Of a stretch of 64,000 bases of DNA, positions 47,292-53,362 are shown in pieces. A model generated the notes under the pieces. It was not told the DNA's origin, made no database searches, and saw only the letters and a program-made list of their open reading frames with translations. The stretch lies in contig NZ_CP049863.1 in NCBI RefSeq assembly GCF_011299575.1, forward strand, positions 1,798,001 through 1,862,000. The letters run 5' to 3'. Position 1 is the stretch's first letter; each line of letters starts with the position of its first letter. The position numbers were made by a program, and so were the translations under genes. The DNA is from Leucobacter viscericola. Lineage in GTDB: Bacteria > Actinomycetota > Actinomycetes > Actinomycetales > Microbacteriaceae.

Positions 47292-48025
47292 CTACGGATG
47301 CTGGATCCTCCGTTGTTTGAAGCGGCTCGCTCCAGATCTCAGGCGTTCCAACCGCCGCTCGCGTTCGTGCTCACCCTCGGGATAGGGGCGTGGTTTGACT
47401 CGCTTGGGCTTCGACGATTGTGATGCCCAGACGGCATGCTCGATCCACCTGAGCATGTCTTCTTCGCCGGTGAGCGCAGACTGACCACCAAGCCAAACGC
47501 CGATCGCACCGCCGCGTGGCATGTGCCTGACGTACAAGGCAACGTCTTCAGGATCCTCGGTGCCCGCCCACATGTCCGAGAGTCGGACCGAGTAGAACCG
47601 CCGCAGATCGGCAGCCACTCGGTCCGGACACTCTCGAAGAAGGTAGGCGAGCGTTAGGAGTTTTTTGCGCCGACCTTCTCGTAGATCACGTTGACGAGTT
47701 CGGTCAGTTTCTCAAAGTCCGAGAAGCCGTCTTCGTCCTCAAGCGCCTTGATCACACGGGCGAGTGAGTCTTCACCGATCAGGTTGCTCAGAACCGTCTC
47801 GATGTCGTTGTTGCGCAGCGCGAACATGGTTGGTGTGTGCTTCGGAGCACGCGAATCAACCTCGAAGTGTTCACCCGCAAAGTCGACGCGGATCACGTCG
47901 TGAGGTCCGCGCTGGTGATCCCTCGGCTTTGCCCGCGACTGCTCCCGAGTGCGAACAGTGTCGCCAGACTCACGTGCGGTGTAGTCGCTGTCGCTCGGGT
48001 GGGTGTTGGAATACGTGTTGGTCAT
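47292..48025 (-). CDS. Tail assembly chaperone, long form by -1 frameshift
   Basis: This entry joins the short-form frame to the -1 frame after A AAA AAC at 47666-47660. The shifted reading continues LLTLAYLLRECPDRVAADLRRFYSV and ends at 47292 (total 244 residues). The -1 frame is open across the junction, and the length is 3n-1, as a -1 shift needs. The second half alone could start at GTG 47618, but no good ribosome site is seen. This is the gpG/gpGT arrangement of siphophages: both forms chaperone the tape measure during tail assembly. Confidence 0.85.
47654..48025 (-). CDS. Tail assembly chaperone, short form
   Basis: 123 residues with a disordered N-terminus and DVIRVDFAGEHFEVD then helical ETVLSNLIGEDSLARVIKALEDEDGFSDFEKL. 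GGAG lies 7 bases before the ATG. It sits between tail tube and tape measure, the standard position. The last codons are GCA AAA AAC TCC TAA, which include the slippery heptamer. Confidence 0.85.
   Translation of the reverse strand: MTNTYSNTHPSDSDYTARESGDTVRTREQSRAKPRDHQRGPHDVIRVDFAGEHFEVDSRAPKHTPTMFALRNNDIETVLSNLIGEDSLARVIKALEDEDGFSDFEKLTELVNVIYEKVGAKNS
47660..47666 (-). other. Programmed -1 frameshift site (A AAA AAC)
   Basis: The heptamer A AAA AAC is placed in zero frame exactly as X XXY YYZ (codons GCA AAA AAC). The zero-frame stop follows two codons later. The -1 frame then reads through to 47292. A AAA AAC is among the most efficient -1 slip heptamers known in bacteria. Confidence 0.9.
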
Positions 48026-48070
48026 GTGGTGACTCCATTTCTTGAAATAGGGGTGTGACTCTGGAGAGAA

Positions 48071-48103
48071 GAACGGGGCGCGGAGTCACCACGCGCCCCG
48101 TTC
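48071..48103 (-). terminator. Hairpin after the tail tube gene
   Basis: Arms GAACGGGGCGCG (48071-48082) and CGCGCCCCGTTC (48092-48103) form a perfect 12-base stem, read on the minus strand just past the tail tube stop and followed by TTCTCT. Partial termination would give more tube than tape measure protein. Confidence 0.75.
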
Positions 48104-48110
48104 GGTTTTG

Positions 48111-48677
48111 TTAAGCCGCGGCTTCGAGGAAGGCGGGCTCGTCAGACAGCCAGTAGCTTCCGCTTGTCTCGGTCATCGTGAACTCGTACACGGAATCGTC
48201 CTCGACGTTTGTCACGTAAGCACCGCGCTCAGACACCGCAGCCAGCTCGATGCACTTCAGACGCGTGTAGCCTGCGTTATCGACAAACTTGACGATCACG
48301 GTCTTCTCAATCGTTGGAATCGACTTCGGCATGTCGACACGCGCGATCTTGTTCTCGCCGGTACCCACAAGGCTCGGCTTGCCGTGGCCGTAGTAGAGCC
48401 CTGTGACCTCGGGGTCATCTTCAAGTGCCGCAAACTTGTGCGACTTCTTGGTCGAGGTGTTGCGAAGCTTCACAATGGCGCCGCCCTGCCAAGCCTTCGT
48501 TTCCTTCGCCTCGACCTCGACGCTCTCTTCGATACCACCCTCAGAAATCCAGCCAACCTCAATGAATTCGGTCGGAATGGTGAGATCGGTTGTGGGCAGC
48601 GTGGAGCCCTTGGGAGCGATCCAAACGCCTGATTCTTCGGCGTTCCATTCCCGCATGTTGTCCTGGTTCTTAGCCAT
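48111..48677 (-). CDS. Major tail tube protein
   Basis: 188 residues. GVWIAPKGSTLPTTDLTIP, EVGWISEGGIEESVEVEAKETKAWQGG and the acidic C-terminal SGSYWLSDEP follow actinophage/Lambda-like major tail proteins. It overlaps the preceding small gene by one base. It polymerises into the non-contractile tube. Confidence 0.85.
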   Translation of the reverse strand: MAKNQDNMREWNAEESGVWIAPKGSTLPTTDLTIPTEFIEVGWISEGGIEESVEVEAKETKAWQGGAIVKLRNTSTKKSHKFAALEDDPEVTGLYYGHGKPSLVGTGENKIARVDMPKSIPTIEKTVIVKFVDNAGYTRLKCIELAAVSERGAYVTNVEDDSVYEFTMTETSGSYWLSDEPAFLEAAA

Positions 48678-48853
48678 TACTTGCTCTCCTTCTTTGCCTG
48701 AACGGCGCTCTTCTGGTCTGTGGCCACCGCGCGTGCCTTACCGCGGCTGATGAGGTCGCGGGCGGTACCCGGCTCAACCTCTACGGGGTGTCCCCCTTCG
48801 TGGGTTCGACCCTCTGCATCGACCCAGTCATTTGCAATCACAACTTTCGTCAC
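48677..48853 (-). CDS. Small protein between tail terminator and tail tube
   Basis: 58 residues (TKVVIANDWVDAEGRTHEGGHPVEVEPGTARDLISRGKARAV), a short beta motif seen in small phage head-tail or tail genes. GTG 48853 has GGAG 5 bases upstream; GTG 48859 abuts the site. Possibly a head-to-tail adaptor remnant. Function not assigned. Confidence 0.6.
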   Translation of the reverse strand: MTKVVIANDWVDAEGRTHEGGHPVEVEPGTARDLISRGKARAVATDQKSAVQAKKESK

Positions 48854-48886
48854 GATCACTCCTTTCTTTGTGCGTGCCCCTAAGAA

Positions 48887-49267
48887 TTAGGGGGTTGGGA
48901 ACCTGCCCCGGATCTCCATCTGGACAGTGAACTGGTAGTGCTCCGAGCCGCCATTCTTAGTGGGTCGGCGCGGTCCTTTGAGCACGCGGTTGCGCCTCAC
49001 AGGTCTATCGGCCACGACGCGTGCGTTTAGCACGTGTCGCATGGTCTCCGAGGCGAGGATCGCGGTCGCCTCTCGAGTTTCCGCCCAGCAGTGGAAGGTG
49101 ACTTTCACCACGTCGTGCGCCAACTTTGGCGCTCCGCCCGTGCGTTCCACGCGGATGAACCGGTCTGGCCGTTCGGGGGGAACATCAACACCAACCTCGG
49201 TGGCCTGCGTTGATCGCAGATAGGCCACGAGCGCGTCCTCTGCTGGTTCAAATAGGTACTGATTCAC
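48887..49267 (-). CDS. Tail terminator / tail completion protein
   Basis: 126 residues. DALVAYLRSTQATEVGVDVPPERPDRFIRVERTGGAPK plus VKVTFHCWAETREATAILASETMRHVL fit siphophage tail terminators (gpU/DUF3168-like). GTG 49267 has GGAGG 4 bases upstream; the longer frame lacks such a site. First gene of the tail module; normally it follows the head genes. Confidence 0.7.
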   Translation of the reverse strand: MNQYLFEPAEDALVAYLRSTQATEVGVDVPPERPDRFIRVERTGGAPKLAHDVVKVTFHCWAETREATAILASETMRHVLNARVVADRPVRRNRVLKGPRRPTKNGGSEHYQFTVQMEIRGRFPTP

Positions 49268-49421
49268 GAGTCCTCCAAAACTGTGCGGTCTTAACTTCTT
49301 CTGACAAATACGCCGATAGGCCTTCGTTGATCTCGAAGTTCCTGTCGCAGCAGAGAAGCGCGGCTTTGACGCTGGGATAGCGCGAGCCGCAGACATCACA
49401 CTCTTGCTGGCCGTCGGACAT
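49248..49421 (-). CDS. 57-residue Cys-rich small protein
   Basis: A short frame with AAAGGAGG 6 bases before its ATG. It begins MSDGQQECDVCGSRYPSVKA and continues with LLCC; the CxxC and CC pairs suggest a small zinc site. It ends 20 bases inside the next gene, so translation is probably coupled. No family recognised; it marks the edge where head genes would be expected. Confidence 0.6.
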   Translation of the reverse strand: MSDGQQECDVCGSRYPSVKAALLCCDRNFEINEGLSAYLSEEVKTAQFWRTRESVPI

Positions 49422-49820
49422 CAGCGGCCTCCTTTCGAACCTCGATTTTTGGCACGCCGAATGAGATCGGTGGGTGCGTTAGCCGCGTTACTCGTCGCGG
49501 CAGAACAGCAGAACAGCAGATAACGCTCTTGCAGCGTTCCTGCGCACAACCTCAGACCCGTGAGCTCTACAGACTCAACGTGCGGGCATTGGCAAGGATC
49601 CTCGCCGATCGCGAGGAAGAACAGCCGTCAAGAACCTGGCCTTTGGCCAACAACCTTGCCGCAGGTGAGGAGGTGGGATGACACCCGGCTTCACTTACCA
49701 TTTGCGGCCGATAACCGCGCAATGCCCCCAGAAACGAAAAAAGCTCCTGATCTTTCGATCGGAGCTTTTCGAGGGAGTAAGCACACTTCTCCCTGACCAC
49801 TTAGTAGCCTAACACAAAAA
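49422..49820. other. Gene-free gap where phage head genes would lie
   Basis: About 400 bases hold no credible gene; a 77-codon minus frame (49567-49800) crosses a strong terminator and lacks a good start. In siphophages terminase, portal, protease, capsid and adaptors sit between DUF7341-like genes and the tail terminator. Here only a terminator (49737-49769) and a short CAGAACAGCAGAACAGCAGA tract near 49502 are seen. Confidence 0.6.
49737..49769 (-). terminator. Rho-independent terminator after the DUF7341-like gene
   Basis: On the minus strand, arms of AAAAGCTCC/GATC type (49739-49752 and 49757-49769, one bulge) pair around four bases and are followed by six T. It ends the short early transcript before the tail genes, so the tail genes need read-through or their own promoter. 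Confidence 0.85.
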
Positions 49821-50519
49821 TCAACTCATCGCATCTTGGCCCCGCGAAAGCCCCGACCGATCAACACGAATACCACAACTCTCAAGCACAGCGGTATCCA
49901 CAGAGGCCTGCACAGAAAAACCGAGCTTCGTAATTTCACTCCACCCAACCCAGAGCGCCTCGCACTCCTCAGCCCGACACTCCGCAATCGGAGCGCGCCC
50001 CTCTGCATACTCGATGACCACCGCCGCTCGCCGCTCGCCGCCGTCAAGCACCCAGCGGGCCTCGCAACGCGGGCACGGAACCGTGAGCTCCATCTGGCGA
50101 GGTCGCACATTCTGTTCGGCTTCGATCCTTACCACCCACGACTCAACCTCCTCACACACCTGCAGCCACTGCCCGTCGGCCAACTCACCCTGCGACCTCG
50201 AACGCCGCGCAACAGTCCACGCCTCAGCGACATCAGCCAAGAGAGCGTTGCTCCCACTCTGTTTTGCCAGGTACAAACCCTCTCGAATTCGCCCATTCGC
50301 GCGTCGAATATCGTTCAGAACACGTAGCGCACCAAAGTTGATCGGGATCCCCAGGCCATTCGAGCCCGCACCGCCACGTTTGACAACCTCGGTTATCGAC
50401 CGGTCTAACCAATCGAGCAGAGGCGGCCAATCAACCGCGCCGGCCTCTGTCATTTCGGTGTGCGGCTGGGTCAATCGCACAATCGCGCGCTCCGCTGCGG
50501 TCACAGAAACCACCATCAT
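49821..50519 (-). CDS. DUF7341-like phage protein with zinc ribbon
   Basis: 232 residues. PPLLDWLDRSITEVVKRGGAGSNGLGIPINFGALRVL and a C-terminal CPRCEARW...CRAEECEALW zinc-ribbon resemble a family common near terminase genes in actinobacteriophages. ATG overlaps the previous stop by 4 bases. Role unknown. Confidence 0.65.
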   Translation of the reverse strand: MMVVSVTAAERAIVRLTQPHTEMTEAGAVDWPPLLDWLDRSITEVVKRGGAGSNGLGIPINFGALRVLNDIRRANGRIREGLYLAKQSGSNALLADVAEAWTVARRSRSQGELADGQWLQVCEEVESWVVRIEAEQNVRPRQMELTVPCPRCEARWVLDGGERRAAVVIEYAEGRAPIAECRAEECEALWVGWSEITKLGFSVQASVDTAVLESCGIRVDRSGLSRGQDAMS

Positions 50520-50830
50520 TCACCCTCCTCTTCAGTCACGTCTTGCAACCCATCCGGGTCGCCATCGTCCCCAAACTGCCCATCATCAGTCAGGAGCCAC
50601 AGGGCGTATTGCTCTCGCTTCACTTGCCTCGCAAGACGAGGGCATTCTGGATTCCCCGCCCGCAAAAAGGGATTCATGCACCGCCCACAGCGGTGCGGTC
50701 TTTCGCCGCGCTCCACATCGGCGAGCGACAGCCCGCGGCGGTACTCTTTGACCCCCGCGGCTTTGCTCACGCGCTCAGCCTTCTCCGCCAAGCGAATATT
50801 CGGTTCGCCCATCAACATGCTCTCCTGCAT
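50516..50830 (-). CDS. Small Cys-rich phage protein
   Basis: 104 residues with HRCGRCMNPFLRAGNPECPRL, a CxxC...C motif that could bind zinc, and an acidic tail. AAGGAG 6 bases before ATG 50830. First gene of the minus-strand cluster, directly under the divergent promoter. Possibly a transcription factor or early regulator; not assigned. Confidence 0.6.
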   Translation of the reverse strand: MQESMLMGEPNIRLAEKAERVSKAAGVKEYRRGLSLADVERGERPHRCGRCMNPFLRAGNPECPRLARQVKREQYALWLLTDDGQFGDDGDPDGLQDVTEEEGE

Positions 50831-50867
50831 TTCCGTCTCCTTCTCAACTCACGCCCCGATGCGTTAC

Positions 50868-50994
50868 GTCAAGCAGAATTACACACTACTTGACATAATG
50901 CAAGCTAGTTGAGCTAAATAACTGGACTTATGTCGCTTTAAATTGAGCGGTGCATGATTCTTCTTGACGTGTTACAGTGAGCGCATGTCAAGAA
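50868..50994. promoter_or_regulatory. Divergent promoter with two inverted-repeat operator candidates
   Basis: GTCAAG (50868-50873) and CTTGAC (50889-50894) form one pair; TTCTTGAC (50961-50968) and GTCAAGAA (50987-50994) form a perfect 8-base pair that overlaps the XRE start. The shared half-site GTCAAG on both flanks suits an XRE-type repressor controlling both directions. A minus-strand TGTAAT lies beside the first pair. Confidence 0.6.
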
Positions 50995-51437
50995 ACGACT
51001 CCGCCATGGTTCCGTTTGAAGAGCGCAAGCATCTGGCCTCACAGGTCAAAGGCCTTCGCCAAAGCGCTGGCCTGAAACAGCAGGATCTTGCCGACCTTGT
51101 TGGCATCTCGCGTCAGGCGCTCTCAAACATCGAGCGCGGGGCAACTCCGCAGATTGAGAACCTACGTAAGATCTACGAGGCTCTCGGCGCAGATCTGCAA
51201 ACAAGCAACCGGAGCGCAGACACCACGGTCTGGCTTGGAATCATCGGGGGCATGCTCGACACACTCGATCGACACCGTCAGGGCAAAGCCGGACAGGCCG
51301 CTGTTAACGCCATTGCCGCGGTTATCGCAGAGCCGAGTGTCAGTGGCCTGCCGGAGAATAACGATCCTCGACAAAGAAGCGACTATGCGCTTGCGGCCCA
51401 CGAAGAAATCGATGAAACGGGCGAAGACACCTACTAG
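50985..51437 (+). CDS. XRE-family helix-turn-helix regulator (phage-type repressor)
   Basis: 150 residues. LRQSAGLKQQDLADLVGISRQALSNIERGATPQ (about 23-55) is a classic XRE helix-turn-helix. The rest is helical and hydrophilic. ATG 50985 follows a weak site. It precedes an ImmA/IrrE protease gene by 18 bases; this pair resembles ImmR/ImmA, where the protease removes the repressor after DNA damage. Likely silences the tail cluster. Confidence 0.82.
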   Translation: MSRNDSAMVPFEERKHLASQVKGLRQSAGLKQQDLADLVGISRQALSNIERGATPQIENLRKIYEALGADLQTSNRSADTTVWLGIIGGMLDTLDRHRQGKAGQAAVNAIAAVIAEPSVSGLPENNDPRQRSDYALAAHEEIDETGEDTY

Positions 51438-51455
51438 ACGAGAGGGGATGATGCC

Positions 51456-51905
51456 GTGGAACTTCTCTATGACTATGCCGCGAGCATCGACGTGACGATT
51501 GAGTATGCAGACCTGAGCCACCTCCATCGAGTTGGCGATTACTGCCTGCAAACCCGTGAGGTGCGCATCCAAGATGGCATGCTCTACCGCAAAACTCGCT
51601 CTATCCTTGCCCACGAACTCGGGCACGCTACGAACAGCGACGAGCCCACGGTCTTCGAACACCTCAATCGGCGCATGGAACTTCGTGCCGACGAGTGGGC
51701 CGCACACTTTCTCATTAACGAAACGGCCTACAGAGACGCCACCCTCAAGTTCGGGCGCCATCTACCCTCCGTCGCGCAGGAGCTCTGCGTGCTTGAGAAA
51801 CTCGTCGTTGCCTACGAACGCACGCTCGAACGAGTCGGCGACACCGTGTACGTGAACCCCCGCATGGGTGCAGGTCAGTGGTCCCAGCGCTTAACCGCGA
51901 CATAA
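51456..51905 (+). CDS. ImmA/IrrE-family metallopeptidase
   Basis: 149 residues with the zinc motif HELGH in ILAHELGHATNS and a downstream RADEWAAHF (third ligand). GTG start follows GAGGGGATG. Such proteins cleave their cognate XRE repressor on damage signals. The order repressor-protease argues for inducible control of the tail cluster. Confidence 0.85.
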   Translation: MELLYDYAASIDVTIEYADLSHLHRVGDYCLQTREVRIQDGMLYRKTRSILAHELGHATNSDEPTVFEHLNRRMELRADEWAAHFLINETAYRDATLKFGRHLPSVAQELCVLEKLVVAYERTLERVGDTVYVNPRMGAGQWSQRLTAT

Positions 51906-52050
51906 CGCTCCCCGTCTCAGCCGAGAACCCGTTGCTAAGGGGCCGTTCAGACCTCTGCTCCGTGATGGCGAAGGACACGCCACACTTGCACATCGCCGAG
52001 GGGTGGCTCACCTCAGCACTCAGCTTGGGTGTGCTCTGTATACTGCCGCA

Positions 52051-52563
52051 ATGGGATTGTTTGGCAAGAAACGGACCGCTTCCAAAGCAGCAGACGACAA
52101 GGAAAAGCGTGTCGATCGCTCGTCGATCGCGGCGGTTCTTCAACATCTCGAGGCGGAACGAGACTCAATTAATGCCCGCGCGGCAGACCAGTTTGGCCTT
52201 GACCACATCGAAGAATGGGCTGTAGATCTGAACGCTGGGACCATCACGTTTGCAACACCCTCTGGGCGCTGGGTAGGTGTAGTCGACGTTCTGGGAAGCT
52301 TGAACGCGGGAGCCGAAAGTTGGATGTGGGGTTGGGCAAATCCGAATATTTCGGATGACCTGACTGTAGCGTCGTTTGGAGTCATGCAGTTCGGAAAGTC
52401 AAAATCGATTCCATCGCTTACGACAATGACACTTTGGGCCGATGAGCGGGAGGCAGACTCACTCGCCGCTCTGGCATTCGGGTATGCCGAATCTCAGTTC
52501 CTTTTCAAAACCCCCAGCGATCCCACTTTCTATTTCGCAGTGCGAGAGATTCACGCCGCTTAG
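52051..52563 (+). CDS. DUF6882-like protein
   Basis: 170 residues. HIEEWAVDLNAGTITFATPSGRWVG, VLGSLNAGAESWMWGWANPNIS and ALAFGYAESQFLF agree with DUF6882 proteins of unknown role. The ATG at 52051 follows a TATACT box by 6 bases, so the message is probably leaderless. Separate from the phage block. Confidence 0.6.
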   Translation: MGLFGKKRTASKAADDKEKRVDRSSIAAVLQHLEAERDSINARAADQFGLDHIEEWAVDLNAGTITFATPSGRWVGVVDVLGSLNAGAESWMWGWANPNISDDLTVASFGVMQFGKSKSIPSLTTMTLWADEREADSLAALAFGYAESQFLFKTPSDPTFYFAVREIHAA

Positions 52564-52660
52564 GCGCCCGGGCATTGAAGCTGCCGCAGTGATTGATGAA
52601 CTCTTCGAGCAAAGCGGCCACTAAGCGGCCACCAACTCACGCTTCCTCCGTAGAAACAAC

Positions 52661-52698
52661 AAAACCCCCGACCAGATTCGCATCTGATCGGGGGTTTT
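52661..52698. terminator. Bidirectional terminator before tRNA-Tyr
   Basis: Arms 52661-52677 and 52682-52698 pair with one G-T/A-C irregularity around four bases, with AAAA on one side and a T run on the other. It ends the DUF6882-like gene on the plus strand and the tRNA on the minus strand. Confidence 0.9.
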
Positions 52699-52702
52699 TC
52701 TG

Positions 52703-52784
52703 TGGCGGATGAGGGATTCGAACCCCCGTAGGCATAGCCAGCTGATTTACAGTCAGCCCCCTTTGGCCGCTCGGGTAATCCGCC
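52703..52784 (-). tRNA. tRNA-Tyr (GTA)
   Basis: 82 bases on the minus strand. The 7-base acceptor stem GGCGGAT/ATCCGCC, anticodon stem-loop GCTGA-CTGTAAA-TCAGC with anticodon GTA, and the T loop TTCGAAT are in place. A long variable arm is as expected for a type II tRNA. CCA is not encoded. No phage integrase or duplicate 3' end is next to it. Confidence 0.95.
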
Positions 52785-52885
52785 AAAGGCCGCGTGAAAC
52801 GCAACCAGGGATCAACTTTACAGCCTCACCCCTCCAGAACGGAAATCGCGCGCACAACAGGCCCTCCCCGTGGCAAAATCGAGAG

Positions 52886-53349
52886 ATGAACGCGCTCCCC
52901 GCCGAGACCACTATCCACCGTGCCGACAACTTCGACGACGTCCCCCGCGCACGTTTTACAGGATCGCAAAACTGCGCCAGGAGGTGTTTGTGCTTGAGCA
53001 AGACTGCGTCTACCTCGACCTCGACGGGCGCGACCTCGAGCAAACCACCATTCAGGTGTGGGCGGAGACAAACCAGGGCGAGATCGCGAGTTCCGTCCGG
53101 ATCCTGAACGAGGACGCTCTCGAACCGGGCCTACGCAGCATCGGTCGAGTCGTCACCGCACCTCAGCACAGGGGGCTCGGGATCGCGGCAGCCGTGCTCA
53201 ACACGGCAATTGAAATCTGCGAGGATCACCCGATCCAGATTCACGCCCAGTCGTATCTCACTGAGTGGTACGCCCGCTTTGGGTTCCGGGCCAATGGCGA
53301 AGAGTTCCTCGAAGACGGCATACCGCACACGCCGATGCGGATCGGCTAG
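52886..53349 (+). pseudogene. ElaA-type GNAT acetyltransferase, frameshifted in a C run
   Basis: The ATG at 52886 starts a good N-terminus (MNALPAETTIHRADNFDDV), but the conserved remainder (TFYRIAKLRQEVFVLEQD, GRVVTAPQHRGLGIA) is in a different frame. One base is missing in the C run at 52942-52946: with six C the two parts join as DDVPPRTFYRIAKLRQEV. Either a recent frameshift mutation, a slippage-variable site or a sequencing error. The remaining domain is intact, with the acetyl-CoA motif QHRGLG. Confidence 0.75.
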
Positions 53350-53362
53350 CGGTTTCGCCTGG

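Larger units (their letters stand above)
37310..51905. mobile_element. Headless siphovirus tail/lysis cluster: F-type tailocin candidate or prophage remnant
   Basis: One block holds tail terminator, tail tube, frameshifting chaperone, tape measure, Dit, two tip proteins, fibre, endolysin and two holin-like proteins, all on the minus strand and in phage order. Divergent XRE and ImmA/IrrE regulators flank its promoter. Terminase, portal, protease, capsid, head-tail adaptor beyond one or two small proteins, integrase and replication genes are not seen. The tail frames are uninterrupted. Known F-type tailocins such as F-pyocins and Listeria monocins have this kind of content. Function as a bacteriocin is inference. 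Confidence 0.7.

Noticed and set aside
49567..49800. A 77-codon minus frame in the gap
   Set aside because: It spans the strong terminator and lacks a ribosome site.
52703..52784. tRNA-Tyr as the attachment site of the phage block
   Set aside because: No integrase and no duplicate of the tRNA 3' end is seen at the other flank near 37.3 kb.
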